From: Cervus elaphus | Lineage: Eukaryota; Chordata; Mammalia; Artiodactyla; Cervidae | DNA: 64,000 nt | Assembly (NCBI RefSeq): GCF_910594005.1 | Contig: NW_025316732.1 | Coordinates: 1-64,000, forward strand | Direction: 5' to 3' | Shown: positions 50,962 through 62,712 of the stretch, one piece after another | How the letters are laid out: each line of letters opens with the position of its first letter | Numbering within the stretch: position 1 is the first letter of the stretch | Notes under the pieces: generated by a model | The model's database searches: none | Told to the model about the DNA's origin: nothing | What the model saw: only the letters and a program-made list of their open reading frames with translations | Made by a program: the position numbers and the translations under genes

Positions 50962-52155
50962 GCTCCTTGAATTTTTCACACCTTTTCATGCTCCTCGCAT
51001 TTTTCACACCTCTTCATGCTCCTGGTCTTTCTTTTTTTTTTTTTTGCTCCTCGCATTTTTCACACCTTTTCATGCTCCTCGCATTTTTCACACTTTTTCT
51101 TGCTCCTGGTCTTTCTTTTTTTTTTTTTTGCTCCTCGCATTTTTCACACCTTTTCATGCTCCTGGTCTTTCTTTTTTTTTTTTTTTTTTTTTGCTCCTCG
51201 CTATTTTCACACCTTTTCTTGTTCCTTGTCTTTCTTTTTTTTTTTTTTTTTTTTGCTCCTTGCATTTTTCACTCCTTTTCATGCTCCTGGTCTTTCTTTC
51301 TTTCTTTTTTTTTTTTTTTTGCTCCTCGCATTTTTCACACCTTTTCATGTTCCTGGTCTTTTTTTTTTTTTTGGTCCTCAAATTTTTCACACCTTTTCAT
51401 GCTCCTCGCATTTTTCACACCTTTTCATGCTCCTCGCATTTTTCACACCTTTTCATGCTCCTCATCTTTTTTTTTTTTGCTCCTCGCATTTTTCACACGT
51501 TTTCATGCTCCTGGTCTTTTTTTTTTTTTCCCTCCTCGCATTTTTCACACCTTTTCATGCTCCTGGTCTTTCTTTTTTTTTTTTTTTTTTTTTGCTCCTT
51601 GCATTTTTCACACCTTTTCATGCTCCTGGTCTTCCTTTCTTTCTTTTTTTTTTTTTTTTTGCTCCTTGCATTTTTCACACCTTTTCATGCTCCTGGTCTT
51701 TTTTTTTTTGTTTTGCTCCTCTCATTTTTCATACCTTTTCATGCTCCTGGTCTTTCTTTTTTTTTTTTTTTTTTTTTGCTTCTCGCATTTTTCACACCTT
51801 TTCATGCTCCTCGTCTTTTTTTTTTTTTTTGCTCCTCGCATTTTTCACACCTTTTCATGCTCCTCGTCTTTCTTTTTTTTTTTTTTTTTTTTTGCTCCTT
51901 GCAATTTTCACACCTATTCATGGTCCTGGTCTTTTTTTTTTTTTTTTTTTTTGCTCCTCAAATTTTTCACATCTTTTCATGCTCCTGGTCTTTTTTTCTT
52001 TCTCTTTTTTTTTTTTTTCTTCCTCGCATTTTTCACACCTTTTGATGTTCCTGGTCTTTTTTTTTTTTTTTTTTTGCTCCTCGCATTTTTCACACCTTTT
52101 CATGCTCTTGGTTTTTTTTTTTTTTTTGCTCCTCAAATTTTTTACACCTTTTCAT
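50962..52155 (+). repeat. Boundary block A' copy 4
   Basis: GCTCCTTGAA at 50,962, only one CACACTTTTTC unit, CTTGTTCCTTGTC near 51,228, and GATG at 52,044. Lies directly after the truncated B block. Confidence 0.85.
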
Positions 52156-55100
52156 GCTTCTCGCATTTTTCACACCTTTTCATGCTCCTGGTCTTTTTTT
52201 TTTTTTTGCTCCTCGCATTTTTCACAACTTTTCATGCTCCTGGTCTTTTTTTTTTTTTTTGCTCCTCGCATTTTTCACACCTTTTCATATTCCTGGTCTT
52301 TCTTTTTTTTTTTTTGCTCCTCGCATTTTTCACACCTTTTCATGCTCCTGGTCTTTCTTTCTTTCTTTTTTTTTTTTTTCTGCTCCTCGCATTTTTCACA
52401 CCTTTTCATGCTCCTGGTCTTTTTTTTTTTTTTTGCTCCTCGAATTTTTCACACCTTTTCATGCTCCTGGTGTTTTTTTTTTTTTTTTTTTTTTTTGCTC
52501 CTCGCATTTTTCACACCTTTTCATGCTCCTGGTCTTTTTTTTTTTTTTTTTTTTTGCTCCTCGCATTTTTCACACCTTTTCATGCTCCTGGTCTTTTTTT
52601 TTTTTTTTTTTTGCTCCTCGCATTTTTCACTCCTTTTCATGCTCCTCGCATTTTTCACACCTCTTCATGCTCCTCGCATTTTTCACAACTTCTCATGCTC
52701 GTCGCATTTTTCACAACTTTTCATGCTCCTGGTCTTTCTTTTTTTTTTTTTGCTCCTCGCATTTTTCACACCTTTTCTTGCTCCTGGTCTTTCTTTCTTT
52801 CTTTTTTTTTTTTTTCTGCTCCTCGCATTTTTCACACATTTTCATGCTCCTGGTCTTTTTTTTTTTTTTTGCTCCTCGCATTTTTCACACCTTTTCATGC
52901 TCCTGGTCTCTTTTTTTTTTTTTTTTTTTTTGCTCCTCGCATTTTTCACACCTTTTCATGCTCCTGGTCTTTCTTTTTTTTTTTTTGCTCCTCGCATTTT
53001 TCACACCTTTTCTTGCTCCTGGTCTTTCTTTTTTTTTTTTTTGCTCCTCGCATTTTTCACACCTTTTCATGCTCCTGGTCTTTTTTTTTTTTTTGCTCCT
53101 CGCATTTTTCACACCTTTTCATGCTCCTGGTCTTTCTTTTTTTTTTTTTGCTCCTCGCATTTTTCACACCTTTTCATGCTCCTCGCATTTTTCACACCTC
53201 TTCATGCTCCTCGCATTTTTCACAACTTTTCATGCTCGTCACATTTTTCACACCTTTTCATGCTCCTTGCATTTTTCACACCTTTTCATGCTCCTTGCAT
53301 TTTTCACACCTTTTCATGCTCCTCGCATTTTTCACACCTTTTCATGCTCCTGGTCTTTCTTTTTTTTTTTTGCTCCTCGCATTTTTCACACCTTTTCATG
53401 CTCCTGGTCTTTCTTTCTTTCTTTTTTTTTTTTTTTGCTCCTCGCATTTTTCACAACTTTTCATGCTCCTGGTCTTTTTTTTTTTTTTTTTGCTCCTCGC
53501 ATTTTTCACAACTTTTCATGCTCCTGGTCTTTTTTTTTTTTTTTGCTCCTCGCATTTTTCACACCTTTTCATATTCCTGGTCTTTCTTTTCTTTTTTTTG
53601 CTCCTCGCATTTTTCACACCTTTTCATGCTCCTGGTGTTTTTTTTTTTTTTTTTTTTTTTTGCTCCTCGCATTTTTCACACCTTTTCATGCTCCTGGTCT
53701 TTTTTTTTTTTTTTTTTTTTGCTCCTCGCATTTTTCACACCTTTTCATGCTCCTGGGTTTTTTTTTTTTTTTTTTTTTTTTTGCTCCTCGCATTTTTCAC
53801 ACCTTTTCATGCTCCTGGTCTTTTTTTTTTTTTTTTTTTTTTTGCTCCTCGCATTTTTCCCCCCTTTTCTTTTTCCTGTTTTTTTTTTTTTTTTTTTTTT
53901 TTTGCTCCTCGCATTTTTCACACCTTTTCATGCTCCTGGTCTTTTTTTTTTTTTTTTTTTTTTGCTCCTCGCATTTTTCACACCTTTTCATGCTCCTGGT
54001 CTTTCTTTTTTTTTTTTTTGCTCCTCGCATTTTTCACTCCTTTTCATGCTCCTCGCATTTTTCACACCTCTTCATGCTCCTCGCATTTTTCACAACTTCT
54101 CATGCTCGTCGCATTTTTCACACCTTTTCATGCTCCTGGTCTTTCTTTTCTTTTTTTTGCTCCTCGCATTTTTCACACCTTTTCATGCTCCTGGTCTTTC
54201 TTTCTTTCTTTTTTTTTTTTTTTTGCTCCTCGCATTTTTCACAACTTTTCATGCTCCTGGTCTTTTTTTTTTTTTTTTTTGCTCCTCGCATTTTTCACAC
54301 CTTTTCATATTCCTGGTCTTTTTTTTTTTTTTTGCTCCTCGCATTTTTCACAACTTTTCATGCTCCTGGTCTTTTTTTTTTTTTTTGCTCCTCGCATTTT
54401 TCACAACTTTTCATGCTCCTGGTCTTTTTTTTTTTTTTTGCTCCTCGCATTTTTCACACCTTTTCATGCTCCTGGTCTTTTTTTTTTTTTTTTTTTTTTC
54501 TTATTTTTTCCCCCTTTTCTTGCTCCTGGGTTTTTTTTTTTTTTTTTTTTTTTTTGCTCCTCGCATTTTTCCCCCTTTTTCATGCTCCTGGTCTTTTTTT
54601 TTTTTTTTTTTTTTGCTCCTCGCATTTTTCACACCTTTTCATGCTCCTGGTGTTTTTTTTTTTTTTTTTTTTTTTTCCTCCTCGCATTTTTCACACCTTT
54701 TCTTGCTCCTGGTCTTTTTTTTTTTTTTTTTTTTTGCTCCTCGCATTTTTCACACCTTTTCATGCTCCTGGTCTTTCTTTTTTTTTTTTTTGCTCCTCGC
54801 ATTTTTCACTCCTTTTCTTGCTCCTCGCATTTTTCACACCTCTTCATGCTCCTCGCATTTTTCACAACTTCTCATGCTCGTCGCATTTTTCACACCTTTT
54901 CATGCTCCTGGTCTTTCTTTTTTTTTTTTTGCTCCTCGCATTTTTCACACCTTTTCATGCTCCTGGTCTTTCTTTCTTTCTTTTTTTTTTTTTTTTCTGC
55001 TCCTCGCATTTTTCACACATTTTCATGCTCCTGGTCTTTTTTTTTTTTTTTGCTCCTCGCATTTTTCACACCTTTTCATGCTCCTGGTCTCTCTTTTTTT

Positions 55101-56458
55101 TTTTTTTTTTTGCTCCTCGCATTTTTCACACCTTTTCATGCTCCTGGTCTTTTTTTTTTTTTTTTGCTCCTCGCATTTTTCAAACCTTTTCATGCTCCTG
55201 GTCTTTTTTTTTTTTTTGCTCCTCGCATTTTTCACACCTTTTCATGCTCCTGGTCTTTCTTTTTTTTTTTTTGCTCCTCCCATTTTTCACACCTTTTCAT
55301 GCTCCTGGTCTTTCTTTTTTTTTTTTTGCTCCTCGCATTTTTCAAACCTTTTCATGCTCCTGGTCTTTTTTTTTTTTTTGCTCCTCGCATTTTTCACACC
55401 TTTTCATGCTCCTGGTCTTTCTTTTTTTTTTTTTGCTCCTCGCATTTTTCACACCTTTTCATGCTCCTCCTATTTTTCACACCTCTTCATGCTCCTCGCA
55501 TTTTTCACAACTTTTCATGCTCGTCACATTTTTCACACCTTTTCATGCTCCTTGCATTTTTCACACCTTTTCATGCTCCTTGCATTTTTCACACCTTTTC
55601 ATGCTCCTCGCATTTTTCACACCTTTTCATGCTCCTCGCATTTTTCACAACTTTTCATGCTCCTGGTCTTTTTTTTTTTTTTTTGCTCCTCGCATTTTTC
55701 ACACCTTTTCATATTCCTGGTCTTTCTTTTTTTTTTTTTGCTCCTCGCGTTTTTCACACCTTTTCATGCTCCTGGTCTTTCTTTCTTTCTTTTTTTTTTT
55801 TTTCTGCTCCTCGCATTTTTCACACCTTTTCATGCTCCTGGTCTTTCTTTTTTTTTTTTTGCTCCTCGCATTTTTCACACCTTTTCATGCTCCTGGTCTT
55901 TTTTTTTTTTTTTTTTTTTTTTTGCTCCTCGCATTTTTCACACCTTTTCATGCTCCTGGTCTTTTTTTTTTTTTTTTTTTTTTGCTCCTCGCATTTTTCA
56001 CACCTTTTCATGCTCCTGGGTTTTTTTTTTTTTTTTTTTTTTTTTTTGCTCCTCGCATTTTTCACACCTTTTCATGCTCCTGGTCTTTTTTTTTTTTTTT
56101 TTTTTGCTCCTCGCATTTTTCACACCTTTTCTTTCTCCTGGTGTTTTTTTTTTTTTTTTTTTTTTTTTTGCTCCTCGCATTTTTCACACCTTTTCATGCT
56201 CCTGGTCTTTTTTTTTTTTTTTTTTTTTGCTCCTCGCATTTTTCACACCTTTTCATGCTCCTGGTCTTTCTTTCTTTCTTTTTTTTTTTTTTTTGCTCCT
56301 CGCATTTTTCACAACTTTTCATGCTCCTGGTCTTTTTTTTTTTTTTTTGCTCCTCGCATTTTTCACACCTTTTCATGCTCCTGGTCTTTTTTTTTTTTTT
56401 GCTCCTCGCATTTTTCACACCTTTTCATGCTCCTGGTCTTTTTTTTTTTTTTTTTTTT
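52156..56458 (+). repeat. Family B block (about 4.3 kb)
   Basis: The B head matches 46,559 onward at about 5,595 bp. The block contains long-T modules near 53,630 and 55,895, and a patch of badly degraded units at 54,498-54,580 (CTTATTTTTTCCCCC). It ends at GCTCCTTGAA (56,459). Confidence 0.85.
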
Positions 56459-57191
56459 GCTCCTTGAATTTTTCACACCTTTTCATGCTCCTCGCATTTT
56501 TCACACCTCTTCATGCTCCTCGCATTTTTCACAACTTTTCATGCTCGTCGCATTTTTCACACCTTTTCATGCTCCTGGTCTTTCTTTTTTTTTTTTTTTT
56601 TTTTTTTCCTCCTCGCATTTTTCACACCTTTTCATGCTCCTGGTCTTTTTTTTTTTTTTGCTCCTCGCATTTTTCACACCTTTTCATGCTCCTGGTCTTT
56701 TTTTTTTTTTTGCTCCTCGCATTTTTCACACCTTTTCATGTTCCTGGTCTCTTTTTTTTTTTTTTTTTTTTTGCTCCTCGCATTTTTCACACCTTTTCAT
56801 GCTCCTGGTCTTTTTTTTTTTTTTGCTCCTCGCATTTTTCACATCTATTCATGCTCCTCGCTTTTTTTTTTTTTTGCTCCTCGCATTTTTCACACCTTTT
56901 CATGTTCCTGGTCTTTCTTTTTTTTTTTTTGCTCCTCGCATTTTTCACACCTTTTCATGCTCCTGGTCTTTCTTTTTTTTTTTTTTTTTGCTCCTCGCAT
57001 TTTTCACACCTTTTCATGCTCCTGGTCTTTTTTTCTTTCTCTTTTTTTTTTTTTCTTCCTCGCATTTTTCACACCTTTTGTTGTTCCTGGTCTTTTTTTT
57101 TTTTTTTTTTTGCTCCTCGCATTTTTCACACCTTTTCATGCTCTTGGTTTTTTTTTTTTTTTTGCTCCTCAAATTTTTCACACCTTTTCAT
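56459..57191 (+). repeat. Boundary block, long form of 9,654-10,168
   Basis: Landmarks follow 9,654-10,168, with extra units between (CATGTTCCTGGTCTC, CACATCTATTC). The marker monomer here reads CTTTTGTTGTTCC (57,080), so the TGA seen in the other copies is lost. Confidence 0.85.
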
Positions 57192-60100
57192 GCTTCTCGC
57201 ATTTTTCACACCTTTTCATGCTCCTGGTCTTTTTTTTTTTTTTGCTCCTCGCATTTTTCACAACTTTTCATGCTCCTGGTCTTTTTTTTTTTTTTGCTCC
57301 TCGCATTTTTCACACCTTTTCATGCTCCTGGTCTTTCTTTTTTTTTTTTTGCTCCTCGCATTTTTCACACCTTTTCATGCTCCTCGCATTTTTCACACCT
57401 CTTCATGCTCCTCGCATTTTTCACAACTTTTCATGCTCGTCACATTTTTCACACCTTTTCATGCTCCTTGCATTTTTCACACCTTTTCATGCTCCTTGCA
57501 TTTTTCACACCTTTTCATGCTCCTCGCATTTTTCACACCTTTTCATGCTCCTGGTCTTTTTTTTTTTTTTTTTTTTTGCTCCTCGCATTTTTCACACCTT
57601 TTCATGCTCCTGGTCTTTCTTTTTTTTTTTTTTGCTCCTCGCATTTTTCACTCCTTTTCATGCTCCTCGCATTTTTCACACCTCTTCATGCTCCTCGCAT
57701 TTTTCACAACTTCTCATGCTCGTCGCATTTTTCACACCTTTTCATGCTCCTGGTCTTTCTTTTTTTTTTTTTGCTCCTCGCATTTTTCACACCTTTTCAT
57801 GCTCCTGGTCTTTCTTTCTTTCTTTTTTTTTTTTTTTGCTCCTCGCATTTTTCACAACTTTTCATGCTCCTGGTCTTTTTTTTTTTTTTTTGCTCCTCGC
57901 ATTTTTCACACCTTTTCATATTCCTGGTCTTTTTTTTTTTTTTTGCTCCTCGCATTTTTCACAACTTTTCATGCTCCTGGTCTTTTTTTTTTTTTTTTGC
58001 TCCTCGCATTTTTCACAACTTTTCATGCTCCTGGTCTTTTTTTTTTTTTTTTGCTCCTCGCATTTTTCACACCTTTTCATATTCCTGGTCTTTCTTTTCT
58101 TTTTTTTGCTCCTCGCATTTTTCACACCTTTTCATGCTCCTGGTCTTTCTTTCTTCCTTTTTTTTTTTTTTCTGCTCCTCGCATTTTTCACACCTTTTCA
58201 TGCTCCTGGTCTTTTTTTTTTTTTTGCTCCTCGCATTTTTCACACCTTTTCATGCTCCTGGTGTTTTTTTTTTTTTTTTTTTTTTTTTGCTCCTCGCTTT
58301 TTTCACACCTTTTCATGCTCCTGGTCTTTTTTTTTTTTTTTTTTTTTTGCTCCTCGCATTTTTCACACCTTTTCATGCTCCTGGGTTTTTTTTTTTTTTT
58401 TTTTTTTTTTGCTCCTCGCATTTTTCACACCTTTTCATGCTCCTGGTCTTTTTTTTTTTTTTTTTTTTTGCTCCTCGCATTTTTCACACCTTTTCATGCT
58501 CCTGGTGTTTTTTTTTTTTTTTTTTTTTTTTGCTCCTCGCATTTTTCCCCCCTTTTCATGCTCCTGGTCTTTTTTTTTTTTTTTTTTTTTTCTCCTCGCA
58601 TTTTTCTCACCTTTTCTTGCTCCTGGTCTTTCTTTTTTTTTTTTTTGCTCCTCGCATTTTTCACTCCTTTTCATGCTCCTCGCATTTTTCACACCTCTTC
58701 ATGCTCCTCGCATTTTTCACAACTTCTCATGCTCGTCGCATTTTTCACACCTTTTCATGCTCCTGGTCTTTCTTTTTTTTTTTTTGCTCCTCGCATTTTT
58801 CACACCTTTTCATGCTCCTGGTCTTTCTTTCTTTCTTTTTTTTTTTTTTTTTCTGCTCCTCGCATTTTTCACACATTTTCATGCTCCTGGTCTTTTTTTT
58901 TTTTTTTGCTCCTCGCATTTTTCACACCTTTTCATGCTCCTGGTCTCTCTTTTTTTTTTTTTTTTTTTGCTCCTCGCATTTTTCACACCTTTTCATGCTC
59001 CTGGTCTTTTTTTTTTTTTTTTGCTCCTCGCATTTTTCAAACCTTTTCATGCTCCTGGTCTTTTTTTTTTTTTTGCTCCTCGCATTTTTCACACCTTTTC
59101 ATGCTCCTGGTCTTTCTTTTTTTTTTTTTGCTCCTCGCATTTTTCACACCTTTTCATGCTCCTGGTCTTTCTTTTTTTTTTTTTGCTCCTCGCTTTTTTC
59201 ACACCTTTTCATGCTCCTGGTGTTTTTTTTTTTTTTGCTCCTCGCATTTTTCACACCTTTTCATGCTCCTGGTCTTTCTTTTTTTTTTTTTGCTCCTCGC
59301 ATTTTTCACACCTTTTCATGCTCCTCCTATTTTTCACACCTCTTCATGCTCCTCGCATTTTTCACAACTTTTCATGCTCGTCACATTTTTCACACCTTTT
59401 CATGCTCCTTGCATTTTTCACACCTTTTCATGCTCCTTGCATTTTTCACACCTTTTCATGCTCCTCGCATTTTTCACACCTTTTCATGCTCCTGGTCTTT
59501 CTTTTTTTTTTTTTTCTCCTCGCGTTTTTCACACCTTTTCATGCTCCTGGTCTTTCTTTCTTTCTTTTTTTTTTTTTTCTGCTCCTCGCATTTTTCACAC
59601 CTTTTCATGCTCCTGGTCTTTCTTTTTTTTTTTTTGCTCCTCGCATTTTTCACACCTTTTCATGCTCCTGGTCTTTTTTTTTTTTTTTTTGCTCCTCGCA
59701 TTTTTCACACCTTTTCATGCTCCTGGTCTTTTTTTTTTTTTTTTTTTTTTGCTCCTCGCATTTTTCACACCTTTTCCTGCCCCTGGGTTTTTTTTTTTTT
59801 TTTTTTTTTGCTCCTCGCATTTTTCACACCTTTTCATGCTCCTGGTCTTTTTTTTTTTTTTTTTTTTTGCTCCTCGCATTTTTCACACCTTTTCATGCTC
59901 CTGGTCTTTCTTTTTTTTTTTTTTGCTCCTCGCATTTTTCACTCCTTTTCATGCTCCTCGCATTTTTCACTCCTCTTCATGCTCCTCGCATTTTTCACAA
60001 CTTCTCATGCTCGTCGCATTTTTCACACCTTTTCATGCTCCTGGTCTTTCTTTTTTTTTTTTTGCTCCTCGCTTTTTTCACACCTTTTCATGCTCCTGGT

Positions 60101-62478
60101 CTTTCTTTCTTTCTTTTTTTTTTTTTTTTGCTCCTCGCATTTTTCACAACTTTTCATGCTCCTGGTCTTTTTTTTTTTTTTTTGCTCCTCGCATTTTTCA
60201 CACCTTTTCATATTCCTGGTCTTTTTTTTTTTTTTTGCTCCTCGCATTTTTCACAACTTTTCATGCTCCTGGTCTTTTTTTTTTTTTTTGCTCCTCGCAT
60301 TTTTCACAACTTTTCATGCTCCTGGTCTTTTTTTTTTTTTTTGCTCCTCGCATTTTTCACACCTTTTCATATTCCTGGTCTTTCTTTTCTTTTTTTTGCT
60401 CCTCGCATTTTTCACACCTTTTCATGCTCCTGGTCTTTCTTTCTTTCTTTTTTTTTTTTTTTCTGCTCCTCGCATTTTTCACACCTTTTCATGCTCCTGG
60501 TCTTTTTTTTTTTTTTTGCTCCTCGCATTTTTCACACCTTTTCATGCTCCTTGTTTTTTTTTTTTTTTTTTTTTTTGCTCCTCGCATTTTTCACACCTTT
60601 TCATGCTCCTGGTCTTTTTTTTTTTTTTTTTTTTTGCTCCTCGCATTTTTCACACCTTTTCTTGCTCCTCGTTTTTTTTTTTTTTTTTTTTTTTTTTTGC
60701 TCCTCGCATTTTTCACACCTTTTCATGCTCCTGGTCTTTCTTTTTTTTTTTTTTTTTGCTCCTCGCATTTTTCACACCTTTTCATGCTCCTGGTCTTTCT
60801 TTTTTTTTTTTTTGCTCCTCGCATTTTTCACTCCTTTTCATGCTCCTCGCATTTTTCACACCTCTTCATGCTCCTCGCATTTTTCACAACTTCTCATGCT
60901 CGTCGCATTTTTCACACCTTTTCATGCTCCTGGTCTTTCTTTTTTTTTTTTTGCTCCTCGCATTTTTCACACCTTTTCATGCTCCTGGTCTTTCTTTCTT
61001 TCTTTTTTTTTTTTTTTTCTGCTCCTCGCATTTTTCACACATTTTCATGCTCCTGGTCTTTTTTTTTTTTTTTGCTCCTCGCATTTTTCACACCTTTTCA
61101 TGCTCCTGGTCTCTCTTTTTTTTTTTTTTTTTGCTCCTCGCATTTTTCACACCTTTTCATGCTCCTGGTCTTTTTTTTTTTTTTTTGCTCCTCGCATTTT
61201 TCAAACCTTTTCATGCTCCTGGTCTTTTTTTTTTTTTTGCTCCTCGCATTTTTCACACCTTTTCATGCTCCTGGTCTTTCTTTTTTTTTTTTTGCTCCTC
61301 GCATTTTTCACACCTTTTCATGCTCCTGGTCTTTCTTTTTTTTTTTTTGCTCCTCGCATTTTTCAAACCTTTTCATGCTCCTGGTCTTTTTTTTTTTTTT
61401 GCTCCTCGCATTTTTCACACCTTTTCATGCTCCTGGTCTTTCTTTTTTCTTTTTTGCTCCTCGCATTTTTCACACCTTTTCATGCTCCTCCTATTTTTCA
61501 CACCTCTTCATGCTCCTCGCATTTTTCACAACTTTTCATGCTCGTCACATTTTTCACACCTTTTCATGCTCCTTGCATTTTTCACACCTTTTCATGCTCC
61601 TTGCATTTTTCACACCTTTTCATGCTCCTCGCATTTTTCACACCTTTTCATGCTCCTCGCATTTTTCACAACTTTTCATGCTCCTGGTCTTTTTTTTTTT
61701 TTTTTGCTCCTCGCATTTTTCACACCTTTTCATATTCCTGGTCTTTCTTTTTTTTTTTTTGCTCCTCGCGTTTTTCACACCTTTTCATGCTCCTGGTCTT
61801 TCTTTCTTTCTTTTTTTTTTTTTTCTGCTCCTCGCATTTTTCACACCTTTTCATGCTCCTGGTCTTTCTTTTTTTTTTTTTGCTCCTCGCATTTTTCACA
61901 CCTTTTCATGCTCCTGGTGTTTTTTTTTTTTTTTTTTTTTTTTTGCTCCTCGCATTTTTCACACCTTTTCATGCTCCTGGTCTTTTTTTTTTTTTTTTTT
62001 TTTGCTCCTCGCATTTTTCACACCTTTTCATGCTCCTGGGTTTTTTTTTTTTTTTTTTTTTTTTGCTCCTCGCATTTTTCACACCTTTTCATGCTCCTGG
62101 TCTTTTTTTTTTTTTTTTTTTTTTGCTCCTCGCATTTTTCACACCTTTTCATGCTCCTGGTGTTTTTTTTTTTTTTTTTTTTTTTTTGCTCCTCGCATTT
62201 TTCACACCTTTTCATGCTCCTGGTCTTTTTTTTTTTTTTTTTTTTTGCTCCTCGCATTTTTCACACCTTTTCATGCTCCTGGTCTTTCTTTCTTTCTTTT
62301 TTTTTTTTTTTTGCTCCTCGCATTTTTCACAACTTTTCATGCTCCTGGTCTTTTTTTTTTTTTTTTGCTCCTCGCATTTTTCACACCTTTTCATGCTCCT
62401 GGTCTTTCTTTTTTTTTTTTTTGCTCCTCGCATTTTTCACTCCTTTTCATGCTCCTCGCATTTTTCACACCTCTTCAT
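57192..62478 (+). repeat. Family B block (about 5.3 kb)
   Basis: Several B modules in series, with GCTCGTCACA clusters at 57,435, 59,376 and 61,540 and long-T modules near 58,255 and 61,912. Landmarks repeat about 2,160 bp apart within it (CTCCTA at 59,320 and 61,484; CACACATTTTC at about 58,873 and 61,031). Confidence 0.85.
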
Positions 62479-62712
62479 GCTCCTCATCTTTTTTTTTTTT
62501 GCTCCTCGCATTTTTCACACGTTTTCATGCTCCTGGTCTTTTTTTCTTTTTTGCTCCTCGCATTTTTCACACGTTTTCATGCTCCTGGTCTTTTTTTCTT
62601 TTTTGCTCCTCGCATTTTTCACACCTTTTCATGCTCCTGGTCTTTTTTTCTTTTTTGCTCCTTGAATTTTTCACACCTTTTCATGCTCCTCGCATTTTTC
62701 ACACCTCTTCAT
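62479..62712 (+). repeat. Boundary patch with three identical-length 52-bp units
   Basis: A GCTCCTCATC linker (family A type) is followed by three composites starting at 62,501, 62,553 and 62,605. Each is exactly 52 bp with the same tail of seven T, one C and six T. The next monomer is GCTCCTTGAA at 62,657. Equal length and tail across three neighbours suggest a recent local duplication. Confidence 0.9.
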
